A stretch of DNA of 24,004 nucleotides, taken from the IMG/VR virus record IMGVR_UViG_3300022700_000036, positions 1 through 24,004 of that record. The stretch is one strand, 5' to 3'. Made by a program: the position numbers and the translations under genes. This document shows, in pieces, positions 14,464 to 20,225 of the stretch. Within the stretch, counting starts at the first letter, position 1, and each line of letters begins with the position of its first letter. The notes beneath the pieces are model-generated. The model was not told the DNA's origin. It made no database searches and worked only from the letters and a program-made list of their open reading frames with translations. The stretch comes from a virus.

Positions 14464-14770
14464 CGTGCGCACACGTGCGTGCGTACTAGAGTATGCTCTA
14501 GTGTGTAATCTAGTGTGTATCTAGTGATAGGCTAGAGGATAACCTCTTTATTTTACCTGTGTTATTTTACCTGTGTACTTACCTGTGTAATCCCTTGTAA
14601 TTATGCTAGAGTAGAGTTATGCTTATACTAGTGTTCCTTATCCTAGTGTTACATATTCTAGCTTATACTAGAGTCTTAGCACTCTAGAGGTCTAGACACT
14701 ACTCTAGAGTTATATTTTAATGCTTTATAACTTTTTTGGGTTTATAAATAGAGATGGTAAAAACTAGAGA
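14464..14770. repeat. CTAG-rich non-coding region A
   Basis: About 300 bases without a plausible gene and with about 14 CTAG tetramers, a word that is sparse elsewhere in the window. It opens with 22 bases of strict alternating purine-pyrimidine (14464-14485) and the 16-base palindrome CTAGAGTATGCTCTAG (14486-14501). It holds ACCTGTG tandem repeats (14548-14587), several TCTAGA/ACTCTAGAGT palindromes and a TATA-like TTTATAAATA near 14750. The function is not known; origin, partition, packaging or regulator-binding roles are possible. Confidence 0.7.
14548..14587. repeat. Tandem repeat ACCTGTG x3
   Basis: TTATTTTACCTGTG occurs twice in direct tandem (14548-14561, 14562-14575), then a shorter TACTTACCTGTG (14576-14587). 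On the minus strand this is CACAGGTAA three times. It resembles replication iterons or a clustered operator. Confidence 0.6.
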
Positions 14771-14773
14771 ATG

Positions 14774-14798
14774 ACGCGCTCCGGGGAGTGGGGCGCGT
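14774..14798 (-). terminator. GC-rich terminator after the 51-aa gene
   Basis: ACGCGCTCC (14774-14782) pairs with GGGGCGCGT (14790-14798): 9 bp with one G-T wobble and a 7-base loop, directly after the stop codon. On the minus strand it is followed within about 12 bases by GTTTTT. It separates the 51-aa gene from the CTAG-rich region. Confidence 0.7.
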
Positions 14799-14954
14799 TT
14801 ATAAAACGTTCAATACTTGTTCTTCGATACCATAACCAGTTTGTCGCTCATAGTCAGACAAAAGCTGTTTACCAGCTTCACCTTTCTCTCTGATTAAGCT
14901 TACCCACTGGTCTATTGTCAGATACCCTAAAGCGTGTAACTGTGTTCGATTCAT
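14799..14954 (-). CDS. Small protein (51 aa)
   Basis: Encodes a 51-aa helical protein starting MNRTQLHALGYLTIDQWVSL. Residues 9-35 could form two short helices (LGYLTIDQWVSLIREKGE, then GKQLLSDYE), reminiscent of a small DNA-binding or adaptor domain, but no family is recognised. The start is well supported by GGAGGTAAC 6-14 bases upstream and a TATA box (TTATAAG, 14994-15000) about 40 bases upstream. A terminator follows immediately, so it is a monocistronic unit. Confidence 0.7.
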   Translation of the reverse strand: MNRTQLHALGYLTIDQWVSLIREKGEAGKQLLSDYERQTGYGIEEQVLNVL

Positions 14955-15010
14955 GTGTTTGTTACCTCCTATGTCTTATTGTGTGGTGTGTCCTTATAAG
15001 TGTTGTGTTG

Positions 15011-15124
15011 TTACCTAAAATCTACATGTCCACACTGTCGGCATTCTAAATTAATAGTACTGCCATTTGTGTAGGTTCTTATGTCAGTTGATTCACACGC
15101 TTTACATTTTTGTGTTATAGTCAT
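15011..15124 (-). CDS. Zinc-ribbon microprotein (37 aa)
   Basis: MTITQKCKACESTDIRTYTN followed by GSTINLECRQCGHVDFR. Two CxxC knuckles (residues 7-10 and 29-32) separated by 18 residues make a complete single zinc ribbon of the TFIIB/TFIIS/ribosomal type. Such small ribbons often bind nucleic acid or the transcription apparatus. The start has GGAGGTAAC 6-14 bases upstream and a TATA box at 15162-15172. It is the first gene leftward from the divergent promoter region. Confidence 0.75.
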   Translation of the reverse strand: MTITQKCKACESTDIRTYTNGSTINLECRQCGHVDFR

Positions 15125-15159
15125 TCTTTGTTACCTCCGTATTATACCATACCTACCTG

Positions 15160-15220
15160 TTACTTATAAACTTTTTGTTCCACCGTACAGTAACAACACA
15201 AAACCACAATACTTAAAAAT
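15160..15220. promoter_or_regulatory. Divergent promoter region
   Basis: Minus strand GTTTATAAGT (15162-15172) serves the zinc-ribbon gene, and plus strand ACTTAAAAATA (15209-15219) serves the membrane protein at 15254. It is the switch point between leftward and rightward transcription. Confidence 0.55.
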
Positions 15221-15253
15221 AATCGTTGGATATATGAGTGTAGAGGTGACAGA

Positions 15254-15415
15254 ATGAACCTAAAACAAAGCACAGCGACATACACCATTGGATACCTAAC
15301 AGCGTTCGGGGTCACGTTTTTCACGACTGACCCACGCCTACTTATCGCACCACTTGGTGTATTGGGGACGCACTGGTTGGGTAACGCCGTCCACAGTTGG
15401 TTAAGCGATTCGTAG
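15254..15415 (+). CDS. Small membrane protein (53 aa)
   Basis: Starts MNLKQSTATYTIGYLTAFGV and has two hydrophobic segments (about residues 10-24 and 29-44, LLIAPLGVLGTHWLG), so it probably forms a membrane hairpin. GAGGTGA lies 5 bases before the ATG. The first gene of the plus-strand block; such small early membrane proteins can be involved in exclusion or lysis, but nothing specific is visible. A hairpin (15399-15422) covers its last codons and stop. Confidence 0.65.
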   Translation: MNLKQSTATYTIGYLTAFGVTFFTTDPRLLIAPLGVLGTHWLGNAVHSWLSDS

Positions 15416-15422
15416 CTTAACC
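15399..15422 (+). other. Hairpin between the two membrane-protein genes
   Basis: GGTTAAGC (15399-15406) and GCTTAACC (15415-15422) are perfect 8-bp complements around GATTCGTA, which holds the stop codon of the first gene. The next ATG is 3 bases later. It could tie translation of the second gene to that of the first. Confidence 0.55.
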
Positions 15423-15424
15423 AG

Positions 15425-15535
15425 ATGTTTAAAACGATTGTGTGGTTTATAGCCACACTCTTTTTATTTTTTGTTATGTTATTCGAGATGATACGAGGTT
15501 TTATAAATGGTGTCATTGCTTGGTTACATGACTAA
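15425..15535 (+). CDS. Small single-pass membrane protein (36 aa)
   Basis: MFKTIVWFIATLFLFFVMLF, then EMIRGFINGVIAWLHD: one strong membrane segment at residues 4-20 and an amphipathic tail. There is no Shine-Dalgarno sequence; the start lies 9 bases after the previous stop, behind a hairpin. The combination of a membrane span and short length resembles small viral holin- or toxin-like proteins, but this is only a resemblance. Confidence 0.5.
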   Translation: MFKTIVWFIATLFLFFVMLFEMIRGFINGVIAWLHD

Positions 15536-15594
15536 CTTTATATACCCATCTCACGCATACATGACCACAACGAAAATAACAACGGAGGTAACGA

Positions 15595-15822
15595 ATGAAA
15601 ACAAATAAACGAAACGACGCAGAACCAAACAACAGCAGGGATGAACAACTAGCCGCAAGAGCCAACAAAGCGTACGATGAAGGGAGACGAGTAGGAAAAC
15701 AAGACGCAGTACAAGAGGTCACAAACCTTATAAATGGCGCCATCGATAACACCATAGCAACGTCACCGATAGCACGAACACTTAAAGAGCTACGAGACAA
15801 GATTCAACGGGAGGTATACTAA
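15595..15822 (+). CDS. Unknown small helical protein (75 aa)
   Basis: Not recognised. Polar N-terminus (MKTNKRNDAEPNNSRDEQ), helices with KAYDEGRRVGKQDAVQEV and an amphipathic C-terminus (TLKELRDKIQREVY). The start is well supported by GGAGGTAACGA before ATG and a TATA box (CTTTATATAC, about 15536-15545). It heads a four-gene unit leading to the AAA+ ATPase, with 1 base to the next gene. Confidence 0.7.
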   Translation: MKTNKRNDAEPNNSRDEQLAARANKAYDEGRRVGKQDAVQEVTNLINGAIDNTIATSPIARTLKELRDKIQREVY

Positions 15823-15823
15823 A

Positions 15824-16183
15824 ATGAACCAAGAAAAACACACAGCGACCATACAATATAACCACACACTACCAGAGTTAGAGGAACAAGTCAAAAGCTA
15901 CGTAGACGACTACGTAGAAAACGGACACTTCGAGGAAAACCCCGAAGATATGACCCACGAGATAGCCGACACGGTAACGCCAGTTTACAACGCCGACTTA
16001 ATCGGTTTATGGTTAGATTATGGGGCTGATTTTGAACGTTACGGCAGAAATGTAGGTATACCCTATGAAAACGATGACACGATGGAGCAAGTCATACAAA
16101 CTGACCTGTTTTATTATCTTGAGCAACAAGCCAGAAACTACCTACACGATGAACATAAAGACTACGTGAATGAGGCACGATGA
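15824..16183 (+). CDS. Unknown acidic protein (119 aa)
   Basis: Not recognised. Acidic and aromatic-rich (ENGHFEENPEDMTHEIADTV, LIGLWLDYGADFERYGR), probably helical and soluble. GGGAGG lies 9-14 bases before the ATG. It overlaps the next gene by ATGA. Being co-transcribed with a zinc ribbon and an AAA+ ATPase, it may be part of a replication or regulation unit. Confidence 0.7.
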   Translation: MNQEKHTATIQYNHTLPELEEQVKSYVDDYVENGHFEENPEDMTHEIADTVTPVYNADLIGLWLDYGADFERYGRNVGIPYENDDTMEQVIQTDLFYYLEQQARNYLHDEHKDYVNEAR

Positions 16184-16443
16184 ATAACGAACGACGACCA
16201 CAAGAAACACCTCATTACCAGATGAGCGATGTGCGGTTTGATAACGCAACCGACACCACAACAAAGTCATGGTTTTGTCGGTTCTGTGGACAAACCATAC
16301 ACGCTTCACTCAGCAAGAGGAACGGACGATGTGGAACATGTGAACGGCAAGGGATAGGAGACGACTACATAGACGAACACGGAACGCCTAATAAACGGAT
16401 ACAAGTAGACGAAAACACATACAAGATAGTAGACAACACATAA
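16180..16443 (+). CDS. Zinc-ribbon protein (87 aa)
   Basis: A single zinc ribbon with CRFC (Cys33, Cys36) and CGTC (Cys51, Cys54) lies in the middle of the protein; flanks are polar and likely flexible. It may bind DNA or a partner protein. It starts in ATGA overlap with the previous gene and ends 7 bases before the AAA+ ATPase gene, so it is probably a functional partner of that ATPase. Confidence 0.7.
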   Translation: MNNERRPQETPHYQMSDVRFDNATDTTTKSWFCRFCGQTIHASLSKRNGRCGTCERQGIGDDYIDEHGTPNKRIQVDENTYKIVDNT

Positions 16444-16450
16444 AAGATTT

Positions 16451-17215
16451 ATGCACGTTGAGCACTACGCCGAGCTGTACGACTATTTCCAAGCGTACAG
16501 CTCTGGCAACATCTCTTTTCTTCTCATAGAATCACGTGGAGGCGTTGGTAAATCATACCACGCCGAGCACATCCTCCAAGACGAACCCACATATTTCACA
16601 GGACACGTCACACCATATTCTTTATTCAAAACCGTTAAAGACAATCCTAAGCAAAGTTTAGTCTTTGATGATGTAGATACCCTTCTTGAGAATAAACGAA
16701 ACGTAGCGTTGCTTAAACAGATGACAGATACCACCGAGCCACGACGTGTTCACTGGCGAACAACACGAGGCGGTGACAACGTAGAGGAGTCATTCACGAG
16801 TCATAACAAAACGTTGTTACTATGTAATGTCATAACACGAAGCGGTGCGAACATCGACGCATTAAAGACACGAGCGATACATATCAAGTTCACGCCAACC
16901 AATAAAGAAGTACTAAACCAGTTAAAACAGTTCTTAAACCACGATAAAATCATACAATATATCGATAAATTGGAGAAAAAGCCAAAAACACTTAATTTCC
17001 GCTGTGCGTTGAAAGCGAAAGAGCTGGACAAGGCAGGGTTAGACTGGAAGATGTACCTTAAACGTACACTCGAGGAAGCCGAACCGGACAGTGCACAGAT
17101 TGCACACGATTTGCACAGCGACGAATCACTCAGTAGTAAAGAATCAATAGCTGAGTATAAACGGATAACAGGACGGTCACGGCGAAGTTTCTATAACGAC
17201 CTAAAGAAACAGTAG
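16451..17215 (+). CDS. AAA+ ATPase with C-terminal helix-turn-helix
   Basis: 254-aa P-loop ATPase. Walker A GGVGKS (residues 30-35), Walker B SLVFDDVD (69-76), a sensor-1-like LLLCNV with Asn126, and Arg141 in DALKTRAIHI as a possible arginine finger. The C-terminal part (about 225-254, KESIAEYKRITGRSRRSFYN) resembles a helix-turn-helix or winged helix. The layout fits an initiator or helicase loader of viral DNA replication, in line with iteron-like repeats in and after the gene (17091-17353). A virus-encoded transcription regulator is an alternative. The ATG lies 7 bases after the previous stop with no ribosome site. Confidence 0.8.
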   Translation: MHVEHYAELYDYFQAYSSGNISFLLIESRGGVGKSYHAEHILQDEPTYFTGHVTPYSLFKTVKDNPKQSLVFDDVDTLLENKRNVALLKQMTDTTEPRRVHWRTTRGGDNVEESFTSHNKTLLLCNVITRSGANIDALKTRAIHIKFTPTNKEVLNQLKQFLNHDKIIQYIDKLEKKPKTLNFRCALKAKELDKAGLDWKMYLKRTLEEAEPDSAQIAHDLHSDESLSSKESIAEYKRITGRSRRSFYNDLKKQ

Positions 17216-17353
17216 ACAAAACTAATTCTGTTACGTTTCTGTGAACGATTATTTACATTTTTGTAATGACTATTTAAAAATGTTGTCACTTATTAGTAGC
17301 GTTAATGTGTGCAAAGTGTGCAAACTATAGAAATATACGTCTGGATTGCACAC
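17091..17353. repeat. TTTGCACAC-type iterons, candidate replication origin
   Basis: TGCACA occurs at 17092, 17101 and 17112 inside the end of the ATPase gene. In the intergenic region GTGTGCAAA is directly repeated (17307-17315, 17316-17324), the reverse complement of TTTGCACAC, and TTGCACAC recurs at 17346-17353. Between the two groups lies an AT-rich stretch (17216-17300) with the hairpin TTACA..TGTAA (17253-17266). Repeats plus AT-rich DNA beside an AAA+ initiator-like gene are the classic makings of an origin. Confidence 0.5.
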
Positions 17354-17534
17354 CAAACTTTCACAATCAATTCTAAGCAACGTTATTTTTTAGCCAACTC
17401 ATACCACCTAATAAACAAAAAGTTTTCTGGATAGGTCTTGTATAAGCTAACAGATAGTTAATTTTTTGTCGAGTTGATGTTATTCCACGTATCTTCTAAA
17501 ATGCCGCAGCAGTTCTAAACCGGCCCCCGGTGTA
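17216..17534. other. Convergent intergenic region
   Basis: 319 bases between the ends of two convergent genes; no gene seen. It holds the iterons described separately, a weak hairpin followed by six T on the plus strand (TAAC, AGATA, GTTA at 17448-17460, T run to 17466), and a hairpin next to the minus gene (17519-17531). Confidence 0.5.
17519..17531 (-). terminator. Possible terminator of the 78-aa gene
   Basis: ACCGG and CCGGT pair around a 3-base loop, 4 bases after the stop codon. Only TTTAG follows on the minus strand, so termination would be weak. Confidence 0.35.
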
Positions 17535-17771
17535 TTATTTTTCTTTAAACCTAATTATTTCGTGCGAGCCATCATCAAATTGTTCAACAGCATATGTCCA
17601 TTTACCAAATTCGCCGTATATATCTAAAATCTTTATTGTTCCAATATCAGAGTCTTCTTGATTGAAAGTAACCCATCCTCCACCAGCTGCTTTTAAAAAC
17701 TGAAACTCATATTCTCTGTCTTCGTCGTCCTCGTCTTCGGCTATGTCTAAATATTCAAATTCGTCTTTCAT
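17535..17771 (-). CDS. Unknown very acidic protein (78 aa)
   Basis: Not recognised. Asp/Glu-rich N-terminus (MKDEFEYLDIAEDEDDEDRE) then a beta-rich body with AAGGGWVTF and YGEFGKWTYAVEQFDDGSHE, which resembles a small SH3- or OB-like barrel. The acidic N-terminus could mimic DNA, as some anti-defence proteins do, but this is speculation. It stands alone, facing the plus-strand genes, and has a promoter at 17870-17886 with a GC-rich leader of about 75 bases. GGGAG lies about 8 bases before the ATG. Confidence 0.65.
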   Translation of the reverse strand: MKDEFEYLDIAEDEDDEDREYEFQFLKAAGGGWVTFNQEDSDIGTIKILDIYGEFGKWTYAVEQFDDGSHEIIRFKEK

Positions 17772-17869
17772 GATTTCACTCCCTTCGTATAGTGCTGTTC
17801 CCTCACTCTCCCAAGCCGCCCGGCTGTCCCGGTTCCGTGCGGCGTATATAATAGTATGTGGCTACTAAT

Positions 17870-17886
17870 ATTTAAATGTTTTGGTT
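17870..17886 (-). promoter_or_regulatory. Promoter of the 78-aa gene
   Basis: Minus strand AACCAAAACATTTAAAT, the same motif as on the opposite side of the CTAG-rich region (18126-18141). Initiation near 17847. Confidence 0.6.
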
Positions 17887-17941
17887 ACTATTTAAATTGG
17901 CGACCACTCCGATAATGCACCCCGGTCTGTTTCGCATTCTT

Positions 17942-18115
17942 CGTGCGTGCGCGCCCGTTCTAGAGTATACTCTAGGGATACTCTCTAGATAACCACTAGT
18001 AGGGGATTCAGTCATGTGTTATACACTAGGGAATCCCCCTTCGGTAGGCTGACTCTTGCTCTCCTACTCTAGTGTTCCACTCTAGAGTAAACTCTAGAAC
18101 GCACGCGCGCGTGGG
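17942..18115. repeat. CTAG-rich palindromic region B
   Basis: 174 non-coding bases bounded by imperfect inverted repeats. Left: CGTGCGTGCGCG then CTAGAGTATACTCTAG (17960-17975). Right: CTAGAGTAAACTCTAG (18082-18097) then GCACGCGCGCGTG. Eight CTAG words are present. Inside, GGGGATTC (18002-18009) pairs with GAATCCCC (18031-18038) around GTGT-TAT-ACAC. Outward promoters flank it on both sides. Left arm plus palindrome repeat the start of region A (14474-14501). Confidence 0.7.
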
Positions 18116-18125
18116 ATTCGTCTAC

Positions 18126-18141
18126 ACCAAAACATTTAAAT
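18126..18141 (+). promoter_or_regulatory. Promoter of the rtcB operon
   Basis: ACCAAAACATTTAAAT lies 24-39 bases before the rtcB ATG, so the transcript would start within a few bases of the start codon and be nearly leaderless. Confidence 0.7.
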
Positions 18142-18164
18142 AAAAGTAAAATGTATGCTGTAAT

Positions 18165-19406
18165 ATGTCGATAACACTAAACGGAAATTACACTGATGCT
18201 GAAATCAAGACTGACCATGTAGATGATACAACGATAGACCAGCTTCAAACGTTGGTTAACCATGAAGCGTTTACGAACCCTGTAAAGGTTATGCCTGATG
18301 CTCATGCTGGAGCAGGTGCAGTCATAGGATTTACTATGAAAGTAGATGATAAAGTATGTCCAAACACTGTCGGTGTAGATATTGGTTGTGGTATGTACGC
18401 AGTTAAACTGACAGAAACTGTTGAACCAAGAAAGTTTGTTATAGCGTGTAATGACGTTATTCCGATGGGTAGAAACGTTCATAATGAAGAGCGGGACTTA
18501 CTACCTATTGAAGACGAAGTAGAAAAAATTTGTGACAAGATAGATTATTCGTTTAGTCGAGCAAAACAAAGTATCGGCACACTTGGTGGTGGAAATCACT
18601 TTATCGAGTTAGCAGAGGATGAAGACGAAAATCAATGGATTGTTATTCACAGTGGAAGTAGAGGGTTTGGATTTAATGTTTCACAGTATCATCAAGAAAA
18701 AGCTGTTGAACAGTGCAGTTCATGGGATACATCGACACTGACAGAAAAAGAAAAAGAGTTTGTTGATGATGAACAGATAGATTATGAGTCGATTCGAGAT
18801 GCATACAGCGGAAAAAATATTGAACAAATGATAGACCGTCTTAACAACAAAAGAAGAGAATCTGAGCAGATTGACGAGGATTTAGCATATCTTACTGGTG
18901 AAGACGCAGCAGAATATAAACATGATATGCGAATAGCTCAAAGATATGCGAGTTTAAACCGGGGTGAGATGATGGGAGAAATACTATATAAACTTGGTGT
19001 AGAAGCTGCTGATAGTATACAATCACCACATAACTTTATAAGTCCAAAAGACAATATAGTTCGTAAAGGTGCAACACCGGCACGAGAAGGGCAGAGAGGT
19101 ATAGTACCCTTTAACATGGCTGATGGCAGCATTATTATTAAAGGTAAAGGAAACCCAGACTGGAATTATTCAGCTCCGCACGGCGCAGGACGTGTTATGA
19201 GTAGGAACGAAGCATATGATAGTATTTCAGTTACAGAATTTCAACAAAGAATGGAAGACGTGTTTAGTATTAATATAAACAGCGACACATTAGATGAAGC
19301 ACCACAAGCTTATAAAAATATATCTGTTATTATGGATGTAATCGATGAAACAGCAGAAGTTGTAGGTAGATTGACACCGGTAGCTAATGTTAAAGCAGAT
19401 GAGTAG
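18165..19406 (+). CDS. rtcB: RtcB tRNA/RNA-splicing ligase
   Basis: 413-aa RNA ligase that joins 2',3'-cyclic-phosphate (or 3'-phosphate) and 5'-OH RNA ends using GTP and Mn2+. All landmark motifs are present: VMPDAHAGAG (Asp44, His46), VGVDIGCGM (Asp72, Cys75), GTLGGGNHFIE (His145), IHSGSRGFG (from His162), SPHNF (His289) and the guanylated-histidine motif SAPHGAGR (His339). Length is close to the 400-aa bacterial/viral form and shorter than the roughly 480-aa cellular archaeal form. It is first in a long operon. It probably repairs tRNAs cut by host anti-viral nucleases. Codons are AT-rich relative to the structural genes, in line with acquisition. Confidence 0.95.
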   Translation: MSITLNGNYTDAEIKTDHVDDTTIDQLQTLVNHEAFTNPVKVMPDAHAGAGAVIGFTMKVDDKVCPNTVGVDIGCGMYAVKLTETVEPRKFVIACNDVIPMGRNVHNEERDLLPIEDEVEKICDKIDYSFSRAKQSIGTLGGGNHFIELAEDEDENQWIVIHSGSRGFGFNVSQYHQEKAVEQCSSWDTSTLTEKEKEFVDDEQIDYESIRDAYSGKNIEQMIDRLNNKRRESEQIDEDLAYLTGEDAAEYKHDMRIAQRYASLNRGEMMGEILYKLGVEAADSIQSPHNFISPKDNIVRKGATPAREGQRGIVPFNMADGSIIIKGKGNPDWNYSAPHGAGRVMSRNEAYDSISVTEFQQRMEDVFSININSDTLDEAPQAYKNISVIMDVIDETAEVVGRLTPVANVKADE

Positions 19407-19587
19407 CGAAACAAACGAGATGACAGACGAAGAAACGCAAAGAATAGTCAGTGATTGCTGCGGAGCAGAAATGATAAATAGCCACAAGGCAGGGTATACT
19501 CGTGGTACGACATTCTTCATGGTGTGCAAAGAATGCTATGAGGGGTGCAATCCTATCACCAAAAGAATAGCAAAAATAGAGGGTTAA
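19399..19587 (+). CDS. Small zinc-binding protein (62 aa)
   Basis: Zinc-binding residues are Cys-Cys in SDCCGAEM and two or three Cys in CKECYEGC, together with a His between; this is the CCGA-type knuckle common in small phage proteins. Start chosen at ATG 19399, which overlaps the rtcB end; an in-frame ATG lies 12 bases earlier (19387) and another at 19420. It is translated with rtcB and may be an RNA- or protein-binding accessory. Confidence 0.6.
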   Translation: MSSETNEMTDEETQRIVSDCCGAEMINSHKAGYTRGTTFFMVCKECYEGCNPITKRIAKIEG

Positions 19588-19590
19588 TTC

Positions 19591-20187
19591 ATGAGAAATA
19601 GTTTTGTTGAAAAGGAGTTGAGAAAATTAAAAGAGCACGAATGTCTTGTTGCTTGTGTGATTGCGAGAAAGAAAGAGAATGAGTCGCTGAAAAGTAATAT
19701 TATTTACCGTGCTGTGTTGGCAAAGGAGTACTATGAGGGCGGTCTAAGAAAACTTAAAGCGATAGATAATGGATTACCTTACTACACAAGAAAGTATATC
19801 ACAATGAACCCAAGAGACTTGAGAGAGGCGGTTGCTGACAACCATGAAGATATAATGAATATTGTCAGCAAAAACAAAGGGTTCAACAGGTTTGCAAGAA
19901 TACCAAGTAAATTTAAGTCAGCACTTCAGAAAAAGAAATGTCGTTCAAAAAGAAAGTATCATCTCATTGATATTGACACTAAAGATGTGAATCCAGACAA
20001 AGTTCTTCGGTCAGCTCATGAAGGCAGTGTTCGTAGATTGGTTTACAAGACTGAGACCCCGAACGGCTATCATTTAGTGATTGAGTGTAATGATACACAA
20101 GACTTCCGAGATATGGAAGATGTTGAAGTTCATACTGATTCGCTAACATTGGTACCTGATTTACTCGATGGGGTAAAGTTTAAATAA
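19591..20187 (+). CDS. Unknown protein with primase-polymerase-like motifs
   Basis: 198 aa. Basic N-terminal helical part (residues 1-115), then YHLIDIDTKD with a DxD (Asp127, Asp129), ETPNGYHLVIE with His161, and HTDSLTLVPD with Asp183. The order DxD, then small-polar-x-His, then a lone Asp, is that of archaeo-eukaryotic primase/PrimPol motifs I-III, but the domain would be unusually small and the spacing is short. It starts 3 bases after the preceding stop. Family unproven; an RNA-repair partner of RtcB is an alternative. Confidence 0.5.
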   Translation: MRNSFVEKELRKLKEHECLVACVIARKKENESLKSNIIYRAVLAKEYYEGGLRKLKAIDNGLPYYTRKYITMNPRDLREAVADNHEDIMNIVSKNKGFNRFARIPSKFKSALQKKKCRSKRKYHLIDIDTKDVNPDKVLRSAHEGSVRRLVYKTETPNGYHLVIECNDTQDFRDMEDVEVHTDSLTLVPDLLDGVKFK

Positions 20188-20225
20188 GAAAAAATTATTA
20201 TTATAATATAAACAAGGAGGAAAAA

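Noticed and set aside
14379-14489. 36-codon plus-strand ORF in the control region
   Set aside because: It spans two palindromes, has no ribosome site, and its composition (few acidic residues, no Lys) differs from every other gene here. Kept only as part of the non-coding RNA hypothesis.
14464-14770. CRISPR-like array
   Set aside because: CTAG words are irregularly spaced and there is no repeat of 25 bases or more.
15160-15800. Minus-strand frames at 15160-15516 and 15513-15800
   Set aside because: They run against supported plus-strand genes and through the divergent promoter region, with no ribosome sites.
17942-18115. CRISPR array or insertion-sequence ends
   Set aside because: Repeats are short palindromes without regular spacers, and no transposase or target-site duplication is present.
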